Source of the DNA: Manis javanica | Taxonomy: Eukaryota > Chordata > Mammalia > Pholidota > Manidae | DNA length: 64,000 nt | Assembly (NCBI RefSeq): GCF_040802235.1 | Contig: NC_133158.1 | Location: forward strand, 152,470,401-152,534,400 | Direction: 5' to 3' | Shown here: positions 44,076 through 56,640 of the stretch, one piece after another | Position numbering within the stretch: the stretch's first letter is position 1 | Layout: each line of letters starts with the position of its first letter | Translations under genes and position numbers: made by a program | The notes under the pieces: model-generated | What the model saw: the letters and a program-made list of their open reading frames with translations, nothing else | What the model was told of the DNA's origin: nothing | The model's database searches: none

Positions 44076-44441
44076 CTATTTTTTCTTCTCCATTTCATTT
44101 ATTTCTTCTCTGATCTTTATTATGTCCGTCCTTCTGCTGACTTTAGGCCCTATTTGTTCTTCTTTTTCCAAATTCGTTAATTGTGTCGTTAAAGTATTCA
44201 TTTGGGTTTGTTCTTCCTTCTTTAAATATGCCTGGATTGCTGTATACTTTCCTTTTAATACTGTTTTTGCTGCTTCCCACAGGAGTTGGGGCTTTGTGTT
44301 GTTGTCATTTGTTTCCATATATTGCTTGATCTCCATTTTAATGTGGTCATCAATCCATTGATTATTTAGAAGCATGTTGTTAAGCCTCCCTGTGTTTGTG
44401 GGCCTTCTTGCTTGCTTTGTACGAGTTAGTCCTAGTTTCAT
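44076..44441 (-). pseudogene. L1 ORF2 fragment between endonuclease and RT
   Basis: A 121-residue frame carries NNQWIDDHIKMEIKQYMETN and LLWEAAKTVLKGKYTAIQAY, then a Glu/Lys-rich end, the conserved linker between the ORF2 endonuclease and reverse transcriptase. Neighbouring pieces at 43,768-44,098 continue the region in other frames. Confidence 0.88.
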
Positions 44442-45099
44442 ACCTTAGCGGCCTGAAAAGTTGGTTCATAGGATTTCAATCCATTTGAATTTACTGAGGC
44501 TTGTTTTGTGACCTAGTATGTGGTCTATTGAGGAGAATGTTCCATGTGCACTTGAGAAGAATGTGTATCCTGTCACTTGTGGATGTAGAATTCTGTATGT
44601 GTCTATTAGGTCCATCTGTTCTAGTGTGTTGTTCAGTGCCTCTTTGTCCTTACTTATTTTCTGTCTGGTGGATCTGTCTTTTGGAGTGAGTGGTGTGTTG
44701 TAGTCTCCTCATATGAATGCATTGTGTTCTATTTCCTCCTTTAGTTCTCTTAGTATTTTTTTTCACATCTGCTGCTGCTCCTGTGTAGGGTCCATATATA
44801 TATTTATAATGGTTATGTCCTCTTGTTGAACTGAGCCCTTTATCATTATGTAATGTCCTTCTTAATCTCTTGTTAACTTTCGTTATTTTGAAGTCTATTT
44901 TGTCTGATACAAGTACCGCAACACCTGCGCTTTTCTTCCTGTTGTTTGCATAGAATATCTTTTTCTGTCCCTTGACTTCTAGTCTTTACATGTCTTTGGG
45001 TTTGAGGTGAGTCTCTTGTAAGCAGCCTATAGATAGGTCTTGCTTTTTATCCATTCTGTTACTCTGTGTGTTTCGATCAGTGCATTCAGTCCATTTGCA

Positions 45100-46150
45100 T
45101 TTAGGGTAATTATTCAAAGATAAGTACTTATTCCCGTTGCAGGCTTTAAGTTTGTGGTTACCATAGATTCAAGTTTAGCTGCTTTACTATCTTACTGTCT
45201 AACTTAAGTCGCTTATTGAGCTATTATAAGCACTGTTTAATGATTCTTAATTTCTTTCCCTTCTTATTCCTCCTTCTCTATTCTTCATGTTGGATTTTGT
45301 TCTGTGCTCTTTTTAGGAGTGCTCCCATCTAGAGCAGTCCCTCTAAAATACCCTGTAGAGGTGGTTTGTGGGAGGCAAATTCCCTCACGGTTTGCTTGTC
45401 TAGGAATTGTTTAATCCCTCCTTCATATTTAAATGATAGTCGTGCTGGCTACAGTATCTTTGGTTCAAGGCCCTTCTGTTTCATTGCATTAAATATATCA
45501 TGCCATTGTCTTCTAGCCTGTAAGGTTTCTGTTGAGAAGTCTGATAGCCTGATGGGTTTTCTTTTGTAGGTGACCTGTTTATTCCTCTCTTGCTGCCTTT
45601 AATACTCTATCCTTGTCTTTGATCTTTGCCATTTTGATTATTATGTTTCTTTGTGTTGTCCCCTTTGTTTCCCTTCACAGGAGTTCTGTGTGCCTCCGTG
45701 GTCTGAGCAACTGTTTCGTACCCCAGTTTGGGGAAGTTTTCAGCAATTATTTCTTCAAAGAAACTTTCTATCCTTTTTCTCTCTCTTTTTGTACCCCTAT
45801 AATTCGTATATTGTTCCTTTTGGATTGGTCACACAGTTCTCTTTATACTGTTTTCATTTCTGGAGGTCCTTTTATCTCTCTGCATCAGCTTCTATGCATT
45901 CCTGTTTTCTGGATTCTCTTCCCTTAATAGCCTTTTGCATCCCATCCTTTCTGCTTTTAAGTCCTTCCAGGGATTTTTTTATTTCTGTAGTTGCCCTATG
46001 TTCTTGCTCCTTTAGCTCTTGCATATTTCTCTCTAGATCCATCAACATGTTTACGATTTTTATTTTGAATTATTTTTCTGGGAGACTGGTTAGGTCTATC
46101 TCTGCAGGTCCTCTCTCTGGTTGTCTGGACTATTTTGGACTGGACTAAAT
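45100..46150 (-). mobile_element. L1 ORF1 region and inter-ORF segment
   Basis: The minus strand reads like mammalian L1 ORF1: a coiled-coil start near 46,070-45,960 (including NMQELKEQEHRATTEIKKS) and the ORF1 C-terminal text near 45,560-45,450 (AACAGAAACCTTACAGGCTAG, AGAAGACAATGGCATGATAT). No long ORF1 frame is open. The region from 45,360 to 45,100 corresponds to the inter-ORF spacer and the start of ORF2. Confidence 0.75.
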
Positions 46151-47438
46151 TCTTCTGCCTTTTTCATTGTGATAAGTGGTGACTGTAGGCAGATATCGGG
46201 TGTGTCAGCTGGGAGAAGAAAGTCCTTTCCTGCTTGCTGGACACCTTGCCCTTCTCCGATGCCTGTTTCGGTTACCCACACTCCTGTAGCAGCCACCAGG
46301 TTAATCCCGTAAGCTGCTGTGGGCAGGGTCTCGGTCAGAGTGGTGCAGTTCCCTGTGGGGAGTGGCACACATGCCGGGTGCACTACCCCACGAAAGCGGT
46401 GCCCCTGCTGGGCAGCTCTGTGCCAGCATTGGCCTTGAGTCTGGCCCGTCGGCTGTACGTTGGGCTGGGATTCTGGGCAGCTGCTGTGGGCGTGGCTGCT
46501 CCTCCACCACCGGCTCCCGCAGACCACTCCTGGGCCCCTCTGGTGCTGCCACAGAAGTTGTGCGGGCCTCTCCCATGCCCCTCTGGCACTGCTGCCACCG
46601 GCACACATGTGCCGCTCCCTGGCCGCTCAGTCACCACCGACGCGGGCTCACACGGGCCTCTCCTGGGCCCCTCTTGCACCACGGCTGCCGGTGCTCATGG
46701 ACCGCTCGGTTGCCGCTGCCGTGGGCTCATACGGCCCACTCTCAGTCCCTTCTGGCACCGCCTGCACACGTGGATTCCTCCTGGTCCCCTCTGGTTCTGC
46801 CACCCCTGGCGTGCACTACCGCTCTCCCGCTACTGGGCCAGTGTGTCGGGGTCCACGCCAGTTGGGGGAATGACTGACAGGCTGCTTATTGCCGTGAGGG
46901 GCTTCAGGCTGCTTTCCCCCCGGGAGGTTAGGGCGCCTAAAGTTCTCTGGGATTCCTAGCTGCTGGCTAAGTGTGCCGGGACGACTTTGTCCAGCTGTGG
47001 GGTCCCTGTCTCTTTAAGACTTGGAGAAAGCACTCGCTTTTGTCTCGGGGTGCCTGTTGCGGGGACCTGCCCACAGGTTTTGCTTTTCTGTTTCTCTAAT
47101 ATCCAGCACCCCATGCATCGTGTGTCTGCACTCTGGGTGCGGGTTTCTAGAGCTAGTTGTTTAGCAGTTCTGGGCTTTCACTCCATCCCCATTCGGACTT
47201 CTTTCTTCCCGCTGGGTTCTGGGTTGGGTGCACGTTTGGGTCCCACTGGGCCACGGCTTGTATCTTACCCCCTTTGTGTGATGTTGAGTTCTTGCAGATT
47301 AATATGTAGCCTGGCTGTTATATCCACTGGCGTCTCTTTTAGGAATAGTTGTATTTATTGTATTTTCAAAAATATATATGTGTTTGGGAGGAGATTTCCA
47401 CTGAACCACTCAGACCACCATCTTGGCTCCACCCCCTA
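46150..47438 (-). mobile_element. GC-rich L1 5' UTR (internal promoter region)
   Basis: About 1.3 kb of GC-rich sequence lies between the ORF1 start and the L1 5' terminus, with internally repetitive text (recurring GGGCCTCTC, CCCCTCTGG and GCTGCC-like blocks at 46,500-46,830). L1 5' UTRs carry an internal RNA polymerase II promoter. The long plus-strand frame here (46,234-46,959) is antisense to the L1 and is composition-driven. Confidence 0.8.
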
Positions 47439-49127
47439 TTTCAATTTTGCATATATAACCATATTTTGTCACACGTTTTTAGGGTTCATATATGTAAATA
47501 AATGTCATATATAAAATATGCCTATATATGTGGCTCACAAGTAACAAGAAAATCTTGCCATATATACATTAATTCTATGTATTTATTTATATCTATGTAT
47601 ACTTTTCTATATATTTAAAATCTATATATTTAATTACACAGATACATAATTGCCATCCTATGACTGTCAGTTTTACTTATCAAAAATGCCCACTTTTATT
47701 TGTGGGCACATGACTTTATAATATAGTTCATTATTTCAACAAAAATCTTTAATTGAATTGACATCTGCCATTAAGCAGACAATGACAATATCTCCATTAG
47801 TCTTTTTCTTTGGCCCTTTTATCCATGTGTTATTAAACATTATTTTAGTTGGCTTATAATGTAGCATATAGTAAATAATATAAAATGCTAAGTTTTATTC
47901 TTAGAGAAACAGGCTACATAAACATAGGGAGGAGGATTACTATTATCAAATGCTGAACTGTAATCATTATTTGGGTAGTGTAAAAAATAAACAGTTAATT
48001 CTAATACAAAGTTAAGTTTATAGGGCTGGGGTGAAAACTGTCTAAAACTTAACTATAATTTGATGCAGAGGATGCAGAATTGAGAGGAGATGCTGTGTCA
48101 TGTTCTACTAGAATTAAAGAGGATTTAACATAAGGGAATTTGGCCTCATCTAATAGTTTCATAAATATTTAAGTAGTTGTAGAAATAAAATGAAATTTAT
48201 TCAATTTTGACTTTTTTGACAATTACTAATTTTTTTTAATGCAGTAGGTTGTATTTTACTCACTAGCTTGAAATACTTCCAATCCAGGGATTGAGGTTAG
48301 TCAGAACAGGGCACATGATTTTTCCCAGTCATTTCATAGAAAAGTAATTCCAGAGACACAAAAACTCTGTTACAGCAATCTTAATATATAAGCCTCAGTA
48401 GGCTCTTTCCAGTCCCCCTTGCCTTTTTTTAAGTAAAAGTCTTTCAAAAAACTCTGAGAAGCACACTGTCTTATTTTGATATTTAGAGCACTATACATTA
48501 TAATCTAAGCAGTAATTATTTATACAAGGGGAGAAATATTATAGAGGTCATAAGTCTTAGGATGGGCTAGGAAGTTTATCATTTAATAAGAGTGAAAGAT
48601 TTCGGATAATTTCAGTATTAGAAGTTTTAAGGATGATCAATGATGTTGGATTTTTTTCATTATTGTATTTCTTTTTTGAAAGCATACTTTTATTTAGCAT
48701 ACTTGCTTATACTTTTAAGTTTATTAGTAAGTCCACATATTTGTAAAAAAAAAACCTGTGAAGTCAGTTATATTGCTATGGTATTATTTGCTTAACAACT
48801 CCACCTACTGTTGAACATTTAGATTGCTTCCAATTTTAAAAACCAGTGTTGCTCAGGATATTCTGGTATATATTCTATTCCTCTTTTGTGGTCCTCTGAC
48901 AATAGAAGAAAATAAAAGTATAAAAGGTTATCTAATTACATATCCTCAGGAGAGTAATAGCACAACGCCTCAACAATATTTAGAAAAAATTTACGTTTCT
49001 TTTTTATCTTTTGGCATTATTCCTTTTATTATTAGTCCCCCTAAGAATTACGATATGCATTATAAATGTATTTTATTTATATTTATTGTAAACATCTCCA
49101 GCAGATCCAGTTTCATTACTGGCCAAA
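47439..49127. other. AT-rich stretch, nothing recognised
   Basis: About 1.7 kb of strongly AT-rich sequence with ATATAT-rich words near 47,500-47,650. A faint L1-like antisense phrase (CAACTCCACCTACTGTTGAAC, 48,796-48,816) suggests an old LINE fragment at the end. No exon or open frame of note. Confidence 0.4.
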
Positions 49128-49215
49128 GTTTCCTTCCTCCCTTCCTCTCTTCCCTCTCTCTCTCTCCCCCCCCGCTTCCTCCCTTCCTTTCTTTCCTTTC
49201 TTCCCACTTCCCTCA
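49128..49215. repeat. CT-rich low-complexity tract
   Basis: Pyrimidine-rich run of TTCCTCCC, TCTCTCTC and CCCCCCC words. Confidence 0.9.
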
Positions 49216-49221
49216 GACCCT

Positions 49222-49317
49222 CCTTGGACTCCTCCACATTTGTCCATTCTTTTGTGGAACTTTCTATTTCCTTGGAATCCTCCACATTTGTCCATTCTTT
49301 TGTGGAACTTCCTATTT
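49222..49317. repeat. 48-bp tandem duplication
   Basis: Two adjacent 48-bp copies (49,222-49,269 and 49,270-49,317) beginning CCTTGGACTCCTCCACATTT differ at two positions. The small number of differences indicates a recent duplication. Confidence 0.95.
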
Positions 49318-49619
49318 CCATTTTCTTAAGCCACATTTTTGGAAATTTTGTCACAGGAAATTTTACTTGTTGGCTCCGTGTCTCCACTCTTGTAGCAACA
49401 GAAGTTGTTACTGATACTGAGCTTTCTTACTTCAACCCTGCTTTATTATCTATCTAAGCAGCAGACAGACAGGAAAAAGTGTCATTCTTCTAAAACAGAC
49501 AAATAAGAACCACACAGGTGGAAGAGAGGATAAGAAGGCTGAAAATAAGCTAAATATGATCAGTGTAACGTGAACCTAATGGAAAAGCCAACATTTTGAA
49601 ATACCAGTCTAATCTTGCC

Positions 49620-50620
49620 CATTTTCCCTGTCCTGTTCCAATGCAACAGGTGATCAAGAACCACATCTTCAAACTCTTCCAGAACAAGTTGGAAGATAAA
49701 CTCAGAAAGTTTATCAATTTATCAAGATGAAATTTTTTTTAAATTTTAGAATGAACTCCAACATGCAAGGAACTTGAAAGTCATCACACCATCCTCACAA
49801 AAAAAAGACAAAATCACAAAATCATTAACTTTTTTCATAGATCCATCTGAGAACCGAGGTCACAGGGCAAGAATCCATCAGAATTTGGAGAGACAGGCAA
49901 ATACAAAGAGAACCAAGATCAGAGTCCTTAAAGCAGAAGCCACTGGAGCCAGGAACTGGTAGGGAAGCTTAAAGAATAATTTTGACAAATGGTTGGATAA
50001 TGATTGTGAACAAACTGAAGAATTAAAGCCTCCTGGGGAATCAGATATAAGAGGTTCCTCACACTATATGGGTGTTAATATCCAGGAACACCACTACATG
50101 GGTGATGAGTGGAGAAAATTCCTTCCTGTCTTGAGTAGGGGAGAGAAAATAAAACATTTTGAAAAGAACATTTTGAAATGTTCCCATATTATTCTTGATT
50201 ACAGTCCTCTCTCTCTGTTGAACCTCTGCCCTGTATAGCCAACAGCAAAGTACAAACTGGTTTTAAAGTTTTATCTCTATGCTAGGTGAGCAAGATCATT
50301 ATTTCACACTCTCAGAAAGAAGACTGGTTTCTGCCAATCTTTCCTCTGAGCTGAATCCAAGTCAGCACCTGAAGGATGATTTGTGGCTCCAGGCCACTCA
50401 GCAACATGTTGTGGATCATAAAGAAAAATCTGTACCTGTTTTGCCCAGTTCTGTAGTTCTTCTTCAAGCTCTTAGTACAAAAATATACTATGTCTTGGTA
50501 GCACAAACTGACTAATTCATTCCTTGTGAAGGTCTGAAGATGTGCATATGGCAAAAGACCTCCACCTTCTATACACTGTAAATTAATAGTTAGCAAACTT
50601 GATTAACTGTCATTCACATG
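49620..50620 (+). repeat. Possible ancient interspersed repeat
   Basis: About 1 kb whose texture resembles an old dispersed element: a run of short, broken frames, an A-rich internal stretch near 49,795, and phrases such as GAATTAAAGCCTCCTGGGGAATC that I associate with a repeat family but cannot name. The longest frame is 50,279-50,515 (78 codons). It could instead be unique sequence. Confidence 0.3.
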
Positions 50621-51756
50621 GTGTCATGCAATGATTGTTGGTCTTTTCTTTAAAAGTGCCTCTTATTCTAATTCCTAAAATACATCAATGTGAACATCAC
50701 CTAGGGCCAGAAATTCTATGTGATTAAGTAATTGGTCTCATGATAACAGACCACAGATATTCTGTCAACCACAACTGAGCCTAACATAAACTAATACATG
50801 TACATAAACACGATTTTTAACTTCTATCTGGAAAAAGTAAAAATGACAGAAGCTACTTATATCACAAAACAAATGCTGTTTTATATAATACATTTCAAGC
50901 TATCAGAAATCACTGAGGAAAGGACAAAAAAACATTTTTAAAAATTGGGAAATGTTGTGGGCAGACCAAAGAATAAGAAATACAACTGGTTTTAAAACAT
51001 ATAAAAGGATGCCCACACTCAAATTAAAAGGGAAATGTATATTACTCTTATACATAAAAAAACAGATAATTTCACATTGCAAAATGGAAATGAGGCACAG
51101 TCACGGACTGTTTTGGAGGATTTAGACTGACATAGATCACTTAACCTAGAACACTTTTGAGAGTGAAACAGACACTATTTAAATCAATATTCATAATCTA
51201 CAGTTCTGGGTAACTGCAGTCATGCAATTTATGGAATTGTAACACTTTCACCATGCTATAGTCGTGTGTCTGTCTTTCTAAATGGGCAGGAAACACATTG
51301 GTGGAAAGTATCATAAAAGTTTTTCCATGAAAGTATCATGTAATTTTTTCCTAAATGTTTAGTACTTTGCATAGAATATATGCTTAAATATTTTTAAATG
51401 AATTAAAATGGCTTAATTAATTCACTAGTGCCTAAAGGGACTGAGGCATGGAGCATATCAAACTCACCAACTATACTAGGAGAAGCCAATGATGAGAAGT
51501 GCCTAGACAAGAGGTGGAGTAGAGATTACGATACACAAAATTTTCTGTCTTTGAGGCACCTCACAAATTGAGGGAGAGAAAAGAACGTAATTTTCTCAGG
51601 TTGAACTTCAGCTGTAGATGTATAGAAAAGAAAGGGCCAATCTACATAGTTCAATAAGTTAAGTGTAGGTGTCTGGAAATGTTCAAAACCTGAACATCAC
51701 ATAGTTGAGACTCATCCTCTCAAATTTGGAATAAATTTGCAACTTGGAATAAACCA

Positions 51757-52185
51757 GTGTGGTAGGCAGAATAATGACTTCCCTGACCATGTTTGTATTC
51801 CTAATCCTTGGAAGTTTGAATATTTATATTACTTGGGAAAAGAGAATTAAAGTTGAGGGTGGAATTAAGTTTCCTAATCAGTTTACCTAAAATAGGGAGA
51901 TTATCCTGGAATACCTGGATGGTTTCAGTATAATCACAAGGGTCCCTAAAAGATGAAAGAGAAAGACAGAAGAATCACTGTCCAAGTGGTTAATATGAGA
52001 AAGACTAGAGCAGCCACTGTTGGCTTTGATGATGGGAAGGAGTCACAAGCCAATGAAGGCCCTTTCTAGAAACTGGAAAAGGCAAGAAAACATTCTGCCT
52101 TAGGCCCTCCAATGAGGAATGCAGCCACGTCAACACTTTGATTTTAGCCCAGTGAGACCCATTTCAGACTTCTGACCTACAGAAA
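51757..52185 (+). mobile_element. MLT1-type solo LTR (ERVL-MaLR)
   Basis: The text follows the MLT1 LTR consensus as remembered: GGTAGGCAGAATAATGACTT at the start, ATAATCACAAGGGTCCCTAAAAG in the middle, and TTTTAGCCCAGTGAGACCC then TCAGACTTCTGACCTACAG at the end. The usual final AATAAATTT segment is missing. MaLR LTRs of this kind are old eutherian fossils, and no internal region accompanies it. Confidence 0.85.
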
Positions 52186-53440
52186 TCGAAAATCAAAAAA
52201 GAAACATGGTGCCTTTCCTCAGTCAAATGTCTTAATGCAAAACGAGTACGAGCCTCTAGATCTCCAGAGAGCAGTCTAAGGGCCCAGGTGGGTAGGAAGC
52301 TGGGTGCCAGCCACAAGAAACACAGAGATTCTGTCCCACTTTCCAGCTGGACCTTGGTGTGTGTCTGGGAAGACCTTCTCTTACTCTGGCAATGACACAG
52401 GTCCCTCAGGTCATTGACATTAAGTATAAGGGAAGAACAGATCAGGTGTATGGAACAAATAATCAGGAAACTTGACCCCATGCTCTCCTACACCATTTCT
52501 GCTGCAGCTTTTGTCACATCTCTGTCTGGAATGAAACCTCTCCTGCTCTCTCTCCACTCCATGTAGAACAGCTTTTAATTTCTTAGCTGAGACCTTAGCT
52601 ACCTCTTCCACGTTGCTTTTTTGAACCCTCACAGGAAGGATTGACAACCTGTTCTTTTTAGGTCCCCTCCGAAAGTGGTAGATTTCTCACATAGTATCAA
52701 TAACAAGCTGCTGCTCTTACATGGTAAACACAAATCTCATTTTCTCAATGATGTGTGCAAGAGATGTCAAGCTCTTTATCTTCTGTCAATTTGTCATTTT
52801 AAATAAATCCATTTGTTTTGTTATGCACAGTTCCAGAATTTCTACCTTTTAAACAATTCTGTTATGTCTATGTCTTTGTATTGCTAAAACTGTATGTCTA
52901 AAACTGAGTCTGATATTATCTGGATTCCTATGGATCTGTTTTTATTGTCTGTATTTCCTTTGGATCTTATCATGTGGTGTTTATCATGTGGTGTTAGCTC
53001 CTTGTGTGTCTGGGAATACTTTTAATTTCTCTTTGAGTGTCTGACATTGTACTTGAAAAGTTAGAAAAAAATTGAGACTTCCTCTTTACTTTCATTCTGA
53101 TAAATTACTGAATAGCCTTAATCCTATTATAAGGATTGAGAGTAAATTGAATGTGATTCTCAGTACTTTCAACAGTCAGTTTCATTATAGGTCAAATTTA
53201 TTCATACAGTTTAACCCCTCGGAGTTCCAAACCAAACACTGAGGGTGTCTAGCAGGACTGCACCTTCTTTACAAAATACGGATTTTAAGTTTTGTCTTTC
53301 TACACCCATGAGTAATGCAGAAAGATCTGCTCAGCTTCCCAATCTCTCAGAATGAGCTCAGAATGAGCAGACACCTTTAGAGAAAAAACAGCAAATTCTA
53401 GAGTTTACTACTGGTTTTCTTCTTTGCCTGGACATTGGCT
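52186..53440. other. No recognised gene; weak minus-strand frames
   Basis: Two overlapping minus-strand open frames (52,164-52,481 and 52,420-52,647; 105 and 75 codons) show no recognised motif. The rest is AT-rich unique sequence. Confidence 0.35.
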
Positions 53441-53765
53441 CTACAATTTGTCAACAATATGTTGAAGCCTTCAGGTGGATTTTACAACTATTATGGAGTG
53501 GGTGTGGGGGGCGAGTGAGGGGGCTAAAAAGACACAGAAATCTCATAAGCTGGCCACAGAAATGGAAGTGCAGCATGGAGGATATAGTCGATGGTTCTGT
53601 AACATCTTTCTATGTTGACAGATAGTAACTATACTAGTTGGGGGTTTAATAATGTGTGTAACTGGCAAATAACTGTATTGTATAGTTAAAACCAGTATGG
53701 AATTGTGTATCAACTACACTTCAATTAGAAAATAAATTAAAGATAAATAAAAATAAAAAAATACA
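53441..53765 (+). mobile_element. Old L1 3' end, plus strand
   Basis: GTTCTGTAACATCTTTCTATG, TTGACAGATAGTAACTATACTAG and AACTACACTTCAATTAG followed by an A-rich tail are typical of the 3' UTR of older L1M-class elements. It has the opposite orientation to the younger L1s in the window. Confidence 0.75.
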
Positions 53766-54104
53766 AAAATGAAATCCTAATAGCCAATAGACTAATATAT
53801 ATACTATATATTTTCCCATATATTGTAATATACCAAAGAAATAATAGTTTGTGATGTTTAAAACTTCTGATTCTATTTTTTAACCCAAAAAGTCATAAAT
53901 GATAATAACAAATGACACAGATAAAGAGATTCAGGAAGGCATGGGGAGAGCACTGTTTTAATGTTTCACTTGCCAAGGGACAATGAGGTAGAGACAGAGG
54001 TTTTGTATTTAAATATGTACTTACCATAAGTACTGTCATGTGTAGCTTCAAGAAAAAAGAAAACTATTGTTATTAAATACTTGTACCTGTATTGTTATTT
54101 TCAA

Positions 54105-54175
54105 TAAAGGCTAATTAAAATACGAAAAAGTAAAATAAAAAAAAATGAAAAATAAAAAATAAATGGAAAAAAGTG
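54105..54175 (+). repeat. A-rich tract after an AATAAA hexamer
   Basis: CAATAAAGGCTAATTAAAA is followed by an A-rich run, the arrangement left by a polyadenylated retrocopy on the plus strand. The preceding 150 bp were not matched to any transcript, so this may be the tail of an old L1. Confidence 0.35.
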
Positions 54176-54779
54176 TATTGCTTTTCTAATTGCCACTCAA
54201 AGGTTGGTTTTATTACTTGGTTCGCTATTCATGGAAGTAGAAGGCCCACTAATTCATTAACGCATCAAAGTTACATGCTCAGAAAAATTGTATTCAGCAG
54301 GGAGCGACGTTGAAACCCTCTATTTGAGTAAAAATACCTTCCATTTAGAGGTGTAGTACGTGTGGTGTTAAATTGGGAATTTTATAAAGCCTACTTGAAA
54401 CATATACAGATAATCCATTTTAGAAACAATGTATCTACTAACATGAGAATTTCTAATTTTGTTCAAATAATAGCATTAAACTACAGATATTTACTGCAGC
54501 CTCTAACATTAAATACTGGTTTCTTCAACAGAGGGAGCAAATGACTGCAAATACAAGTCTTCACTGTACATTGCACTTAAAACATCTGTGTACTCTATTC
54601 ATAATATAACCTCTTTACATAAGAAACTTCTTCAAATATTTGGGCGTATTTGAGTCTACTATATAGCTGATTCTTGATTCTATTTCATATATTGAAAATG
54701 CAAATAATTTCTTGGTTATATAAATTACCATTATAGGGTCCCACATTGCAGTGGCTCACCTTTTTTATTTTATCTATCT

Positions 54780-55770
54780 TTTAAAAAACAAGTTTCAATA
54801 TTTTCTTTATTTGTGTATTTTATGTCTTGTCTAAGAAATCCACCTAGATGACCTAAAAATATTCTGCTATAATTATTTCTAGAAGTTATGACTTTCACTT
54901 ATACGAGTTAATTCATCTGAAATTGGGTTTCATGTATAGCATGAGTCATGGGACCAATTTTTTTCAATATAAATATTTTAGCTATGTATCAATAAATTTT
55001 TGATGCTTATCTCTTATGTACACATTGTATTAAATTTCACATATGAACAGCAATGCTGCTGTACTCTTCTTTTCCATGAGTCTGTACGTATGACCTTGAA
55101 ACAATACCACACTATTTTATTTTAATACAGCTTTATTTTATTTTACTATCTCAGGGACATTTCCCAGCATTGTTCTTGACTACTTAACATTATCTTGTCC
55201 TTGCTTAATTCTTGTCTTCCATTTAAATTTCGAACAAGACTGTTAAATTTCATTATGGTTACTGAAATAATTCTGGCAACTTCATTGAAATTATAATTTT
55301 TTGAGTTATACTGACAGTAATATACTGAGCTTTTTATTAGGTCTTCCAATCCATGAGCATGGCATATCTGTTCATTTAGGATTTTTTAATGTCTTTCAAT
55401 AATATTTAATTACTTTTCCCATAGAGTTCTGTGCTAGGTATCTTAGTTGTTAGATTTATTTCTGGATACCTTATATTTCTTGCAGCTATCAAAATGGTAT
55501 CTCTTTTTTCCTTGTAAGAAAAATGCAGCTGATTTTTATTACTGGCTTTAAATTATTACATTACATCATCACTATATTATTTTGAATTTTTATGTAAGTA
55601 ATATGAAAAATTATTTTTTAAATTTTTATTTCTTTCATTTTGTATTCTTGACTTACTGCATTTTCTAGCTAGCACCCCCAGTGAAATGTTGAATACAAGT
55701 GGTGATAGTAGGCAATCTTGCCTCATTTCTGATTTCAGAGGAAAAACTGCTATACAGTATCTTCTAGGAA
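54780..55770 (-). mobile_element. Old L1 ORF2 fragment (RT side)
   Basis: Antisense ORF2 landmarks in order: TTTATGTCTTGTCTAAGAAATCC, GGTCTTCCAATCCATGAGCATGG and AATGTTGAATACAAGTGGTGATAG with GGCAATCTTGCC. It is strongly diverged with no frame open, and belongs to an older L1 than those at 20-47 kb. Confidence 0.8.
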
Positions 55771-55787
55771 ATAGAGAAATCTATTTA

Positions 55788-56212
55788 CTTGCCAGGGCTG
55801 CCACTAAAGTAACATAACCTGGGTGGCTTACCCAACAGAAATTCATTGTTTCAGAGTACTGAGGACAAATTTGAAACCATCATACGGCAGGACTGGTTCC
55901 TGGTGAGAGCTCTGAGGGAAGAATCTATTCCAGGCCTCACTCTTTGGGTAACAGATGGCTATCTTCACAGTCACACAGTGTGGATCTTCACATTCTCTTA
56001 CCTCTGTGTGTATATCCCATATACAAATGTCCCCTTTTTATAAGGACGCCTGTCAGCTTAGGTCCCCACTAACCCACTTGGCCTCACTTTAACTTGAGTA
56101 CCTCTAAAAATCTTCAAGTAAGGCCACATTCTGAAGTACTCTGAATTAGACCTTCAATGGATGAACTTGGGGAAGACACAATTCAACCCATAACAAGAGG
56201 GAACACTTCCAA
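55788..56212 (-). mobile_element. MLT1/MaLR-type solo LTR, minus strand
   Basis: Read on the minus strand it opens TTGTTATGGGTTGAATTGTG, passes through a CTTATAAAAAGGGGACATTTG segment, and ends TTTCTGTTGGGTAAGCCACC near the 3' side, all signatures of ERVL-MaLR LTRs. No internal sequence is attached. Old fossil. Confidence 0.85.
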
Positions 56213-56329
56213 ACTCAGCTTATGCAGTCAACATTATCCTAATACAAACACCAAAGATAATACAAAAAACTAGTAAACTAGAGACACAATTATCTTTATT
56301 TTACAGATGCAGGATATAAGGTCATAAAA

Positions 56330-56640
56330 ATAATTTTGTTTTTAGATTCCACATATAAGTGAAATTAATTGGTATTTGTCTTTCGTCACCTGACTTATTT
56401 TACTTCACATAATACCCTTGAGGTCCATCTGTGTTGTCACACATGGCAGGATTTCTTTTTTATAGCTGAAAAATGTTCTATTGTGTATATGTACCACATC
56501 TTCTTTAACCATCTATTGATGGACACTTTGGTTGAGGAAATTAATAAAATATATAACTATTGTATACTTAAAACTAATATATTTTCTATCAGCTATAGTT
56601 CAATCAAATAATAATGAAAATAAATACTTTTCCCAAATAA
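56330..56640. mobile_element. Old L1 pieces in opposite orientations
   Basis: From 56,340 to 56,530 the plus strand carries the antisense of the ORF2 end (TATTTGTCTTTCGTCACCTG, ATTGTGTATATGTACCACATC). From 56,545 to 56,640 it carries a plus-oriented L1 3' tail (ATACTTAAAACTAATATATTTTC). They are two pieces, or one rearranged copy with the inversion typical of L1 twin priming. Confidence 0.6.

Larger units (their letters stand above)
40950..47438 (-). mobile_element. Nearly full-length L1, broken (about 6.5 kb)
   Basis: The element runs from the 3' UTR (ATCAATAATCTACAGTTACA at 40,983) to a 5' terminus whose minus-strand text is GGTGGAGCCAAGATGGTGG at about 47,435, the canonical L1 start. Parts in sense order are: GC-rich 5' UTR (about 47,438-46,150), ORF1 region (about 46,150-45,100), then ORF2 endonuclease, reverse transcriptase and C-terminal domains (about 45,100-41,400), and 3' UTR. 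ORF2 survives only as pieces in different frames, so it cannot be autonomous. It is the only copy here retaining all L1 regions. No convincing target-site duplication was found at the ends. Confidence 0.92.

Noticed and set aside
46234-46959. 241-codon plus-strand open frame
   Set aside because: Lies antisense in the GC-rich 5' UTR of the full-length L1. Competing frames of 171 and 137 codons overlap it, so it is composition-driven.
52164-52647. Minus-strand frames of 105 and 75 codons next to the MaLR LTR
   Set aside because: No recognised domain, no initiation or splice context, and the first frame runs back into LTR sequence.
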